A program made the position numbers and the translations under genes. Below the pieces are notes generated by a model, which did not search any database, was not told where the DNA came from, and saw only the letters and a list, made by a program, of their open reading frames with translations. 8,737 nucleotides of DNA from Oscillospiraceae bacterium (GTDB lineage Bacteria; Bacillota; Clostridia; Saccharofermentanales; Saccharofermentanaceae). The first letter of the stretch is position 1. Every line of letters starts with the position of its first letter. Shown in pieces: positions 1-6,277 of the stretch. The stretch spans positions 1-8,737 of the forward strand of contig CADCQX010000341.1 in NCBI GenBank assembly GCA_902803695.1. The letters run 5' to 3'.

Positions 1-1
1 C

Positions 2-1144
2 TACGATAACGAGATAGAGAGCACGTCGGAAGGAATAACCGACGGCGAGTTGGTGGATGTTATGACATCTGCCGGTAAATTCATGGGTACCGGTTTTTAT
101 AACGGAAATTCCAAGATAAGAGTAAGGCTTATTTCCAATAACGCGAATGACAAGTTTGATGATACCTTCTGGGCAAGAAGGATCAAATATGCCATTGATT
201 ACAGATACACTGTCATGAAGGAAGGCGACACGAACTGCTGCAGGCTGATCTTCGGCGAGGCGGACGAGATGCCGGGACTTACCGTCGACAGGTTTGATGA
301 CATACTCGTAGCTCAGGTTCTGTCTTTAGGTATAGACAAGATCAAGGGAAGGATCTTTGAACTTCTTGTAAAAGACCTTGAACAAAGAGGCGAGAAGATC
401 ATCGGAGTTTATGAGAGAAACGACGTGGCGATCCGTAAGCTCGAAGGTCTTGAAGAGTATAAAGGTTACTACAAACTGGAAGGCAGGGAAGTGCCGGAAA
501 AGACCGTAGCGACGATCACAGAAAACGGCATCAAGTATGATGTCGATGTGGAAAACGGTCAGAAGACGGGATTCTTCCTCGACCAGAAATATAACCGCGA
601 AGCGATCTCGAAGATCGCCAGGGGCAAGACGGTCCTCGACTGCTTTACGCATACGGGTTCCTTTGCACTCAATGCGGCAAAGGGTGGAGCAAAGCACGTT
701 CATGCTGTTGATGTATCGGAACTTGCCGTTGAAATGGCAAAAAGAAATGCAGACATCAACGGACTTACTAGTATAATGAGTTTTGAAGCAGCCGATGTGT
801 TCGACCTTCTTCCGAATCTCAAAAGCGGAGAGTATGATTTCATCATCCTGGATCCGCCTGCATTCACGAAGTCGAGACAGACTTTCGAGAATGCGAAGAG
901 AGGTTATAAGGAGATCAACTACCGTGCGATGAAGGCACTTCCGAGAGGCGGATATCTTGCTACATGTTCGTGCTCGCATTTTATGGACGAAGCAAGCTTC
1001 ATCAAGATGCTGGAATCGGCGGCAAAAGACGCGGGCGTCAGGATCAAGCAGATCGAGAAGAGACAGCAGTCTCCGGACCATCCGATCCTTATGAACGTAA
1101 CGGAAACAGATTATTTGAAATTCTTTATCTTACAGATATTTTGA
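2..1144 (+). CDS. Class I rRNA methyltransferase, RlmI/YccW type (5' end missing)
   Basis: SAM-dependent methyltransferase of the COG1092 family (RlmI-like), whose characterised member makes 5-methylcytosine in 23S rRNA. The frame is open to the left edge, and the first visible residues (YDNEIE, then DGELVDV) fit the PUA domain found at the N terminus of this family. The gene is therefore cut by the window and only about 15-20 residues are probably missing; a TTG at 50 is not the true start. In the 380 visible residues, GQKTGFFLDQ lies at about 186-195, the SAM-binding motif VLDCFTHTGSF at about 211-221, the acidic ribose-binding strand AVDVS at about 235, the DPPAF motif at about 284-288 and CSCSH at about 322-326. 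The domain order (PUA, linker, Rossmann-fold methyltransferase) is complete apart from the edge. The exact target base is inferred from the family. dut follows after 10 bases, suggesting co-transcription. Confidence 0.9.
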   Translation, partial: YDNEIESTSEGITDGELVDVMTSAGKFMGTGFYNGNSKIRVRLISNNANDKFDDTFWARRIKYAIDYRYTVMKEGDTNCCRLIFGEADEMPGLTVDRFDDILVAQVLSLGIDKIKGRIFELLVKDLEQRGEKIIGVYERNDVAIRKLEGLEEYKGYYKLEGREVPEKTVATITENGIKYDVDVENGQKTGFFLDQKYNREAISKIARGKTVLDCFTHTGSFALNAAKGGAKHVHAVDVSELAVEMAKRNADINGLTSIMSFEAADVFDLLPNLKSGEYDFIILDPPAFTKSRQTFENAKRGYKEINYRAMKALPRGGYLATCSCSHFMDEASFIKMLESAAKDAGVRIKQIEKRQQSPDHPILMNVTETDYLKFFILQIF

Positions 1145-1154
1145 CGGAGGCTAT

Positions 1155-1601
1155 ATGCAGGAAGCAAAGATCAGATTTATCAAGCTCGACCCGAAGGCAC
1201 AGATGCCTACATACGGAAGCGAGTTTGCAGCAGGAGCAGACCTTTATGCCGTGCTCGAAAAAGATATCACCATCAACCCTGATGAGACAGTCATGATCGG
1301 CACCGGAATCGCATGCGAGATCCCGGTTGGTTTCGCGGGACTTATCTACGCGAGATCGGGACTTGCCTGCAAGAAGGGATTGGCACCGGCCAACAAGGTC
1401 GGCGTTGTCGACAGTGATTACAGGGGAGAGATAAAAGTCGCTCTTCATAATCACGGAACGGAACCTCAGACAATTGGCTGCGGCGAGAGGATCGCACAGC
1501 TTGTTATCACTCCTTTCCTAAGGGGCATTTTCGAAGAGGCAGAAAGCCTTGAGGAGACAGTTCGCGGAGAAGGAGGATTCGGTTCTTCCGGAAGATTCTG
1601 A
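1155..1601 (+). CDS. dut: dUTP diphosphatase (dUTPase)
   Basis: Trimeric dUTPase, hydrolysing dUTP to dUMP and pyrophosphate. It keeps uracil out of DNA and supplies dUMP for thymidylate synthesis in the cytosol. All five family motifs are present: AGADLYA (26-32), ARSGL (66-70), GVVDSDYRGE (83-92, including the Asp and Tyr of the uridine pocket), GERIAQLVI (110-118) and the C-terminal RGEGGFGSSG (137-146), which closes over the active site. The 148-residue length is typical. The ATG at 1155 is preceded by GGAGG at 1145-1149 with good spacing. The stop codon shares one base with the ATG of the next gene (TGATG), so translation of dut and thiW is probably coupled. Confidence 0.97.
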   Translation: MQEAKIRFIKLDPKAQMPTYGSEFAAGADLYAVLEKDITINPDETVMIGTGIACEIPVGFAGLIYARSGLACKKGLAPANKVGVVDSDYRGEIKVALHNHGTEPQTIGCGERIAQLVITPFLRGIFEEAESLEETVRGEGGFGSSGRF

Positions 1602-2110
1602 TGAGAAAAGATGTTATAAAAAAGACTGCTCTGGCGGGAATAATGATCGCCATTGCGGTCGTCGGAAGTTTGTTTTCTTTCCCTGTTCTGGGAAGCAGAT
1701 GCGCACCTGTGCAGCACCTGGTAAATATCATCTGTGCCGTGTTCCTCGGACCGTGGTACGGATTGGCGGTAGCGTTTATCGCGAGCCTTATAAGAGTACT
1801 TTTCTCGCTGGGAACACCGCTGGCGTTCCCGGGAAGCATGTTCGGAGCGCTTCTTAGCGGAATTCTTTATTCGAAGTCTAAGAAGATTCCGCTGGCTGTC
1901 ATCGGAGAGGTATTCGGAACGGCAATTCTCGGAGGACTTTGCGCATATCCGATCGCCATCCTCGTAATGGGAAAAGACGCAGGAGAAATTGCATTCTATG
2001 CTTATGTGGTGCCGTTCCTGATCTCTACGGCAGGAGGTGCGGTCATCGCATCGGTAATCCTCCTGGCTTTGCATAAGACGGGAGTCATCAAAAAGTTCAG
2101 AGGTGAATGA
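1601..2110 (+). CDS. thiW: ECF transporter substrate-binding subunit ThiW (thiazole uptake)
   Basis: Integral membrane S component of an energy-coupling factor (ECF) transporter, predicted to capture hydroxyethylthiazole and work with a shared EcfA/EcfA'/EcfT module encoded elsewhere. The 169 residues contain about five or six hydrophobic segments (roughly 9-30, 38-70, 77-90, 97-123, 130-157) and end in a short basic tail. ThiW-like signatures visible are APVQHLVN (35-42), GPWYG (50-54) and AFPGSMFGALL (75-85). The ATG at 1601 overlaps the dut stop by one base, and a GGAAG sequence at 1590-1594 could serve as ribosome binding site. It is followed directly by thiM, whose product phosphorylates the presumed cargo. 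The assignment to thiazole rests on family resemblance plus this neighbourhood. Confidence 0.9.
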   Translation: MRKDVIKKTALAGIMIAIAVVGSLFSFPVLGSRCAPVQHLVNIICAVFLGPWYGLAVAFIASLIRVLFSLGTPLAFPGSMFGALLSGILYSKSKKIPLAVIGEVFGTAILGGLCAYPIAILVMGKDAGEIAFYAYVVPFLISTAGGAVIASVILLALHKTGVIKKFRGE

Positions 2111-2111
2111 T

Positions 2112-2960
2112 ATGTTCGGAGAGTATCTGACTAATACCAGAAAACTGAAGCCAATGATCCATTCGATCACGAATTACGTGACCGCCAACGACTGTGCCAA
2201 CATGCTCTTCGCGTGCGGCGCATCGCCTTGCATGACCGATGACGTGGACGAGGTCGCTGACATCGTCGGCTTAAGTTCCGGCGTAACCATAAATCTCGGC
2301 ACTCTTAACGACAAGAGGTTCGAGGCCATGATCCTCGCGGCTACTGCAGCGGGAAGGTCCGGCAAGCCGATCGTTTTCGATCCTGTCGGAGCAGGCGGCT
2401 CATACGTAAGGACTTCCAGGGCCGAGCAGTTCATGTCGCTTTCAAAGCCGACGGTCATCCGCGGCAACCTCTCCGAGATCAAGGTCCTTTCCGACGTGAA
2501 GGTCAACAACAAGAAAGTCTTCGGAGGCTTAACACGCGGCGTCGACTCTCCCCTCAACGATTTCAAGGCATCAATAGATTGCTCTGTCGGCCTCTCGAAA
2601 AAGACCGGCTCCATCGTAGTCGTTTCCGGCTCCGTGGATGTCGTGACCGACGGCAATACCGTGCGTCTGATAAATAACGGAGATGAACTTCTTACATCCA
2701 TCACGGGTTCCGGATGCATGATGTCATCCGTCATAACCGCATTTGTCTCCGCAAACCCTGACAAGCCTTTGGACGCTGCGACTGCGGCCGTATGCGCCAT
2801 CGGCATTTGCGGTCAGATCGCGAAGGAGAGGATGGGCGATAAGGACGGAAACGCCAGCTTCAGAAACTACCTCATCGACGCGATGTTCAATCTCGATGCC
2901 GAGACCATCGACCGGATGGAAGACGTGAAGATCCAGGAGGTCAAGAATGAGGATAACTGA
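2112..2960 (+). CDS. thiM: Hydroxyethylthiazole kinase
   Basis: ThiM phosphorylates 4-methyl-5-(2-hydroxyethyl)thiazole with ATP, the salvage route to the thiazole half of thiamine. It belongs to the ribokinase-like fold. Visible motifs are MIHSITNYVTAN (15-26, substrate site), GASPCM (36-41), INLGTL (60-65), IVFDPVGAGGS (87-97), VIRGNLSEI (115-123) and TGSGCMMSS (198-206), where Cys202 occupies the catalytic position. Length is 282 residues, close to known ThiM proteins. I chose the ATG at 2112 because AGAGGTG (2099-2105) sits six bases upstream as a Shine-Dalgarno sequence. An in-frame GTG at 2103 overlaps that site and is unlikely to be used. The end of thiW lies inside the ribosome binding region, so the two genes are tightly coupled. 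Confidence 0.95.
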   Translation: MFGEYLTNTRKLKPMIHSITNYVTANDCANMLFACGASPCMTDDVDEVADIVGLSSGVTINLGTLNDKRFEAMILAATAAGRSGKPIVFDPVGAGGSYVRTSRAEQFMSLSKPTVIRGNLSEIKVLSDVKVNNKKVFGGLTRGVDSPLNDFKASIDCSVGLSKKTGSIVVVSGSVDVVTDGNTVRLINNGDELLTSITGSGCMMSSVITAFVSANPDKPLDAATAAVCAIGICGQIAKERMGDKDGNASFRNYLIDAMFNLDAETIDRMEDVKIQEVKNEDN

Positions 2961-3582
2961 CGACGAGCTCCTGCTCTATGCCGTGACCGACAGCAGATGG
3001 ACAGGTGAGAAGACACTCCTTGAACAGATCGAGGAAGCCTTAAAAGGCGGTGTCACCCTGGTACAGCTTCGCGAGAAGAACTTAAGTGAAGAAGACTTCC
3101 TGGAGGAAGCAAAAAAGGCAGTCGAACTCTGCCATTCCTACGGCGTAAAGCTCATAATAAACGACAGCATTGATGTTGCCCTTAAAAGCGGTGCCGACGG
3201 CGTTCACGTCGGACAGTCGGATATGCCTGCAAGGGAAGTACGTAAGATCGCGGGCGACAAGCTCATAATAGGAACTTCCGCGAAGACGGTCGAAGACGCG
3301 AAAAGAGCTCAGGACGAGGGCGCAGACTACCTTGGAGTAGGTGCATGTTTTGGAACGTCCACCAAAGGCGATGCCAGAAAGATCGACCTGAATGTCCTTA
3401 ACGAGCTCTCAGAGGCAGTCGATATTCCGATAGTCGGAATAGGCGGCATCACAAAAGAGAACATGGGCGAGCTCAAGGGAAGAGGCATCAAGGGCGTTGC
3501 GCTGGTATCTGCCATTTTCGCGGCGGAGGATATCACCAAGGAGTGCGGCGAGCTCAAGAAACTTGTTAAAGAACTGGTCTAA
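2947..3582 (+). CDS. thiE: Thiamine phosphate synthase
   Basis: ThiE is a TIM-barrel enzyme that joins thiazole phosphate and HMP pyrophosphate to give thiamine phosphate and pyrophosphate. The family motifs are in order: YAVTD (11-15), VQLREK (39-44), IINDSIDVAL (70-79), GVHVGQSDMP (85-94), IGTSAKT (108-114), GACFGTSTKGDA (132-143) and VGIGGI (163-168). Length (211 residues) is typical. The ATG at 2947 lies inside the end of thiM, giving a 14-base overlap, and AGGAGG at 2935-2940 is well placed as ribosome binding site. Together with thiW and thiM this makes a compact thiazole salvage set. The HMP kinase ThiD and thiamine-phosphate kinase ThiL are not in the window. The loop reads GACFGTSTK rather than the more usual GPVFPTSTK, a modest variation. 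Confidence 0.95.
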   Translation: MRITDDELLLYAVTDSRWTGEKTLLEQIEEALKGGVTLVQLREKNLSEEDFLEEAKKAVELCHSYGVKLIINDSIDVALKSGADGVHVGQSDMPAREVRKIAGDKLIIGTSAKTVEDAKRAQDEGADYLGVGACFGTSTKGDARKIDLNVLNELSEAVDIPIVGIGGITKENMGELKGRGIKGVALVSAIFAAEDITKECGELKKLVKELV

Positions 3583-3654
3583 TTAGTGAAGTCACACACG
3601 AAAATCATTTGATGTGCGCGTTTTTTCGAGAAAAATAGCTATAAAAAATCACTT

Positions 3655-3719
3655 CCAATATTGACACGAAGGTCTAAAATAGAGCAGGTGTCTAAAATAT
3701 TATAATATTGGAGAAGATA
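3655..3719 (+). promoter_or_regulatory. Possible control region ahead of the permease gene
   Basis: The 137-base spacer between thiE and the permease is A+T rich. It has a perfect TTGACA at 3661-3666, but no good -10 hexamer 16-18 bases downstream of it. TAAAAT occurs at 3675-3680 and 3693-3698, and TATAAT at 3701-3706, which is too close to the gene to be a normal -10. GTCTAAAATA is repeated exactly at 3672-3681 and 3690-3699, 18 bases apart. CCAATATT (3655-3662) is inverted as AATATTGG (3704-3711), overlapping the ribosome binding site. AATATTATAATATT (3696-3709) is a perfect palindrome. This looks regulatory, but the promoter itself is not resolved. Confidence 0.35.
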
Positions 3720-5066
3720 ATGGCTGCACAGATTATAGCGGTGATAATATTCGTTTTGATGTTTGTCCTCATCGTTACGGAGAGGATCCCGAGACATTTT
3801 GTAACACTCGGCTGCGGAGCGCTGATGCTCATCGTGGTCTTCGGTATCTGCATGAGATCCTCAGAAGCAGTCATGGAGACACTTAATCTCAAGACTTTCC
3901 TTGACTCCAATTTCTGGTTACTTACTACCGGCGAGGAATCTTCCACCGGTATCAACTGGGCAACGATCATCTTCATCTTCGGAATGATGGTAATGGTCGA
4001 GGGCATGGCCAAGGCAGGCTTTTTCAGATGGCTCTGCCTCGGAATCGCAAAGGCCGTTAAGTACAAGGTCCAGTCGATCTTCCTGACATTCATGATCATG
4101 TCATTTATCCTGGCAATGTTCATCGACAGCATCACGGTAATCCTTTTCCTTGCTGCTGTTACGGTCGAGCTTGCACAGCTTTTGAAATTCTCACCTGTTC
4201 CAATGATCATCGCAGAGATCTTCTGCGCCAACCTCGGAGGCTCCGCTACAATGTGCGGTGACCCGCCGAACATCATCATCGGAACATCTTTGAGCTATTC
4301 TTTCGGACAGTTCGTAACGAATACAGGTCTTATCGCAGCTATCTCGATGGTATTCGTAGTACTCTACTTCTACATCGTTTTCAGAAAGCATCTTAAGAGC
4401 GATCTTAAGGACGAGAACATCAAGTACCCGGAGCCGAAGGAAGCTATCACTTCCAAAAGAAGTTTCGCAGTCAGCTGCGCCATCTTCGCAATCGCGGTTG
4501 TCCTTCTCGTAACACATGCTCAGACAGGTCTTACGGTTGCAACTATCGGTATCCTTGTTGCAGTCCTGACTCTTATCACAACACCTAGACATGCTGTCGA
4601 GCTCTTGAAAAAAGTCGACTACGAGACACTCCTTTTCTTCATCGGACTTTTTGTCGTAGTAGGCGGACTTGAGCAGACAGGTATCCTCGAACTCATCGCA
4701 GGCTTCATTGCCAATATCTGCGGAGACAAGATCCTCGTTATGGTCGCCATCGTTCTCTGGATCTCAGCTATCGCCAGCGCATTCGTCGACAACATTCCGT
4801 TTGCTGCAACAATGATCCCTGTTATCAAGACATTGTCTTCGACCATGGGCGTTGACCTTTCGATCCTCGCATGGACACTCGCCGTTGGAACAGACATCGG
4901 AGGAAGCGCTACTCCTATCGGTGCTTCGGCAAACGTTGTCGGTATCTCGGCTGCAGCCAAGAGCGGTCACCTCATCGGATGGGGCAAGTACTGTAAGTAC
5001 GCTGCGCCTGCAACGATTATTGTAATTGGAATCTCAATGGCTATAATTTATGTTAGATACTTCTGA
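3720..5066 (+). CDS. ArsB/NhaD-type ion permease (ion transporter superfamily)
   Basis: Polytopic membrane transporter of the ArsB/NhaD/P-protein group within the ion transporter superfamily, whose members move arsenite, Na+/H+ or organic anions. The substrate here cannot be told from sequence. About 10-12 hydrophobic segments span 448 residues. Two internally related signature regions are clear: FCANLGGSATMCGDPPNIIIG (about 168-188) in the first half, and FVDNIPFAATMIPV (355-368) with TDIGGSATPIGASANVVG (391-408) in the second. They form the inverted-repeat transport core. A charged cytosolic loop lies at about 222-248. The ATG at 3720 has GGAG (3710-3713) six bases upstream; the in-frame TTG at 3708 overlaps that site and is rejected. 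The gene is probably co-transcribed with the kinase-like gene 35 bases downstream. No arsenic-resistance genes accompany it. Confidence 0.85.
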   Translation: MAAQIIAVIIFVLMFVLIVTERIPRHFVTLGCGALMLIVVFGICMRSSEAVMETLNLKTFLDSNFWLLTTGEESSTGINWATIIFIFGMMVMVEGMAKAGFFRWLCLGIAKAVKYKVQSIFLTFMIMSFILAMFIDSITVILFLAAVTVELAQLLKFSPVPMIIAEIFCANLGGSATMCGDPPNIIIGTSLSYSFGQFVTNTGLIAAISMVFVVLYFYIVFRKHLKSDLKDENIKYPEPKEAITSKRSFAVSCAIFAIAVVLLVTHAQTGLTVATIGILVAVLTLITTPRHAVELLKKVDYETLLFFIGLFVVVGGLEQTGILELIAGFIANICGDKILVMVAIVLWISAIASAFVDNIPFAATMIPVIKTLSSTMGVDLSILAWTLAVGTDIGGSATPIGASANVVGISAAAKSGHLIGWGKYCKYAAPATIIVIGISMAIIYVRYF

Positions 5067-5101
5067 TATTCCCTTCGCGGATAAACGAGAGGAGAAGACA
5101 T

Positions 5102-5701
5102 ATGGACAAACAGATCATCATATCCATCAGCCGTGAGTACGGTTCCGGTGGACACGCAATTGCAGAAGACCTTTCCAAGCGTTTTAATATCCCTCTTTAC
5201 GACAGCAATCTCCTTGAGATCATAGCTACCGAGAAGAATGTAGACAAGGAAAGCCTCAAGCAATATGACGAAGTTCCGAGAGTCAGGCTTTTCACCAGAA
5301 AGGTAAAGGGACAGACAAATTCCCTTGAAGAGAACGTAGCGAACATGCAGTTCGAGTTCCTCAAGAAAAAGGCCGACGCAGGTGAATCTTATATCGTAGT
5401 AGGACGTTGTTCCGAACATATCCTTAAGGATTATCCTTGCATGGTCTCCATCTTTATCCTCGGAAGCAAGGAAGCAAAGATCAAGCGTATCATGAATCTC
5501 TTCAACTTAAGCGAAGATGACGCCATCGACAAGATCGAGCGCGAGAACTTCCGCCGTAAGATGTATCACAACTATTACTGCAAAGGTAAGTGGGGCGATT
5601 CCCGTAACTACGATTTCTCCATCAACGACAGCATCCTGGGCCTCGAGGCAACAGCCGACATCATCGAGGATTACGTAAAAAAGAGGATGGAATTGATGTA
5701 A
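5102..5701 (+). CDS. Cytidylate-kinase-like protein (PF13189 family)
   Basis: P-loop NTPase-fold protein resembling cytidylate kinase but of the separate PF13189 family, whose substrate is not established. The N terminus IIISISREYGSGGHAIAEDL (5-24) is the family hallmark. The P-loop reads GSGGH, without the Walker A lysine of true Cmk. Further matches are PLYD (31-34), IVVGRCSEHIL (98-108), the helix and lid region RENFRRKMYHNYYCKGKWG (147-165) and YDFSINDSILGLE (170-182). It has 199 residues, normal for the family. The ATG at 5102 is preceded by GAGGAG (about 5089-5094). It lies 35 bases after the permease and before a strong terminator, so it is the last gene of a two-gene operon. This arrangement hints at a role in regulating or supporting the transporter, which is inference only. 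Confidence 0.88.
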   Translation: MDKQIIISISREYGSGGHAIAEDLSKRFNIPLYDSNLLEIIATEKNVDKESLKQYDEVPRVRLFTRKVKGQTNSLEENVANMQFEFLKKKADAGESYIVVGRCSEHILKDYPCMVSIFILGSKEAKIKRIMNLFNLSEDDAIDKIERENFRRKMYHNYYCKGKWGDSRNYDFSINDSILGLEATADIIEDYVKKRMELM

Positions 5702-5712
5702 CAAATAAGCAG

Positions 5713-5750
5713 ATGCCTCAAAGTGATTTCACTTTGAGGCATTCTTTTTG
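5713..5750 (+). terminator. Intrinsic terminator after the kinase-like gene
   Basis: A perfect inverted repeat, ATGCCTCAAAGTGA (5713-5726) with TCACTTTGAGGCAT (5729-5742), is followed at once by TCTTTTTG. It begins 11 bases after the stop codon of the kinase-like gene. The stem could be up to 14 pairs, or 13 with a four-base loop. It should end the permease operon efficiently and insulate the repeat array that follows. Confidence 0.93.
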
Positions 5751-5797
5751 TCCCCAAATCATCAACAGTGCTCCTTGAGTTTCTGTATCCAAATAAA

Positions 5798-5814
5798 TCC
5801 AACCTTAAGTTTTG
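5798..5814. repeat. Palindromic motif copy A1 (degenerate)
   Basis: TCCAACCTTAAGTTTTG: the left arm TCCAACC is intact and the right arm has decayed from GGTTGGA. First copy of motif A in the 157-base array. The core AACCTTAAGTT is at 5801-5811. Confidence 0.75.
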
Positions 5815-5838
5815 TTTCCAAAATCTGAAAAAATAATA

Positions 5839-5855
5839 TCCAACCTTAGGTTGGA
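5839..5855. repeat. Palindromic motif copy B1 (perfect 17-mer)
   Basis: TCCAACCTTAGGTTGGA is an inverted repeat perfect except for its central base. It is followed by an A-tract and then by CAGAAGG, which recurs at 5944-5950. The same 17-mer occurs 157 bases downstream. On the plus strand A residues follow the hairpin, so it is not a plus-strand terminator. Confidence 0.9.
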
Positions 5856-5891
5856 AAAAGCAGAAGGTAAAAAAAGGGTGTGATTCAAAAA

Positions 5892-5971
5892 TCCAACCCT
5901 ATGTTTCTTTATTACCTCCTTGGATCCTTTCCTGCCTTCAAAACAGAAGGTAATCATAACCTAAGGTTGGA
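5892..5971. repeat. Motif copies C1 and A2, able to pair as a long interrupted hairpin
   Basis: TCCAACC (5892-5898) is complementary to GGTTGGA (5965-5971), and ATTACCT (5911-5917) to AGGTAAT (5948-5954), giving two stacked helices separated by unpaired bases. Locally, CCTTC (5935-5939) can pair with GAAGG (5946-5950), which competes with the inner helix. Copy C1 has core AACCCTATGTT (5895-5905); copy A2 has core AACCTAAGGTT (5958-5968), a clean palindrome. Whether the long pairing forms in RNA or DNA is unknown. Confidence 0.65.
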
Positions 5972-5995
5972 AAAAAATTTTAGCCGAAATGGATA

Positions 5996-6012
5996 TCCAA
6001 CCTTAGGTTGGA
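5996..6012. repeat. Palindromic motif copy B2 (perfect 17-mer)
   Basis: TCCAACCTTAGGTTGGA again, identical to copy B1 and preceded by the same ATA and followed by the same five A residues. It is exactly 157 bases downstream of B1. The best-preserved position of the array. Confidence 0.9.
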
Positions 6013-6048
6013 AAAATGTAGAAGGATGCCGGAGGAAGAAAGTAAAAA

Positions 6049-6128
6049 TCCAACCATTGGTTACCTAAAACCCCCTAAGAATTATTTCCAACCTTCAAAA
6101 AGGGAAGTAACCATAACCATAGGTTGGA
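6049..6128. repeat. Motif copies C2 and A3, with an extra half-site between
   Basis: TCCAACC (6049-6055) pairs with GGTTGGA (6122-6128), and GGTTAC (6059-6064) with GTAACC (6107-6112), the same architecture as the C1-A2 pair one unit earlier. Cores are AACCATTGGTT (6052-6062) and AACCATAGGTT (6115-6125). An additional left arm TCCAACC at 6087-6093, followed by TTC, has no equivalent in unit 1 at 5930-5936 and breaks the regular spacing. Confidence 0.65.
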
Positions 6129-6155
6129 AAAATTTTTTCCGGATTTTCTGATCGC

Positions 6156-6172
6156 AACTAAAGGTTGGAAAA
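6156..6172. repeat. Palindromic motif copy B3 (degenerate)
   Basis: AACTAAAGGTT (6156-6166) followed by GG and an A-tract. The right arm GGTTGGA (6163-6169) is intact and the left arm has decayed. It is exactly 157 bases after copy B2 and is the last recognisable motif of the array. Confidence 0.7.
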
Positions 6173-6210
6173 AAGAAAAAGGTTCGCAGAGAAGCCTAGA
6201 TTTTGCACAA

Positions 6211-6250
6211 ACAATAAGGGCTGTTTCAAACTCATCATTTGAAACAGCCC
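6211..6250 (-). terminator. Intrinsic terminator of the minus-strand hydrolase gene
   Basis: GGGCTGTTTCAAA (6218-6230) and TTTGAAACAGCCC (6238-6250) form a perfect 13-pair stem with a seven-base loop. Read on the minus strand the stem is followed by TTATTGTTTG, a moderate U-rich tail, 28 bases after the hydrolase stop codon. On the plus strand no T-run follows, so it acts mainly for the minus-strand gene. Confidence 0.82.
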
Positions 6251-6277
6251 CGCTTAGTCGCCTTTTATAACTTCTTA

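Larger units (their letters stand above)
5790..6180. repeat. Degenerate tandem array, 157-base period, about 2.5 units
   Basis: Shifting the sequence by 157 bases brings the landmarks into register: unit 1 is about 5790-5946, unit 2 is 5947-6103, and unit 3 is 6104 to about 6180 (partial). Each full unit carries three copies of an 11-base palindromic motif (consensus AACCTWAGGTT), here called A, B and C. Motif A starts at 5801, 5958 and 6115; B at 5842, 5999 and 6156; C at 5895 and 6052. The A-B, B-C and C-A distances are 41, 53 and 63 bases in every unit. Flanking sequence also matches: 24 identical bases around motif B (5836-5859 and 5993-6016), CCTTCAAAA at 5935-5943 and 6092-6100, and GTAA-CAT before motif A in units 2 and 3. 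The units are otherwise well diverged, so the array is old or under selection mainly at the motifs. Not CRISPR, not coding. Confidence 0.85.
5751..6217. other. Gene-free convergent intergenic stretch holding the repeat array
   Basis: No credible gene lies in these 467 bases. The stretch is A+T rich and carries A-tracts. It sits between two convergent transcription units and is bracketed by a plus-strand terminator on its left and a minus-strand terminator on its right, so read-through from either neighbour should be low. Almost all of it from about 5790 to 6180 is occupied by the 157-base tandem repeat described separately. The first 39 bases and the last 35 or so show no clear structure. Confidence 0.85.

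Noticed and set aside
326..1081. Long minus-strand open frame opposite the methyltransferase
   Set aside because: It is antisense to a gene with clear family motifs, and its translation has no recognisable domain.
3583..3654. Intrinsic terminator after thiE
   Set aside because: T6 at 3621-3626 is preceded only by a four-pair weak stem (CACG with TGTG). Read-through into the permease remains possible.
5880..6068. Open reading frame of 62 codons on the plus strand
   Set aside because: It runs through the repeat array, has no ribosome binding site, no recognisable domain, and the 157-base period is not a multiple of three.
5790..6180. CRISPR array
   Set aside because: The motifs are short palindromes of variable sequence, the intervals (25-63 bases) vary in a fixed order, and the intervals themselves recur every 157 bases. 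No cas genes are nearby.
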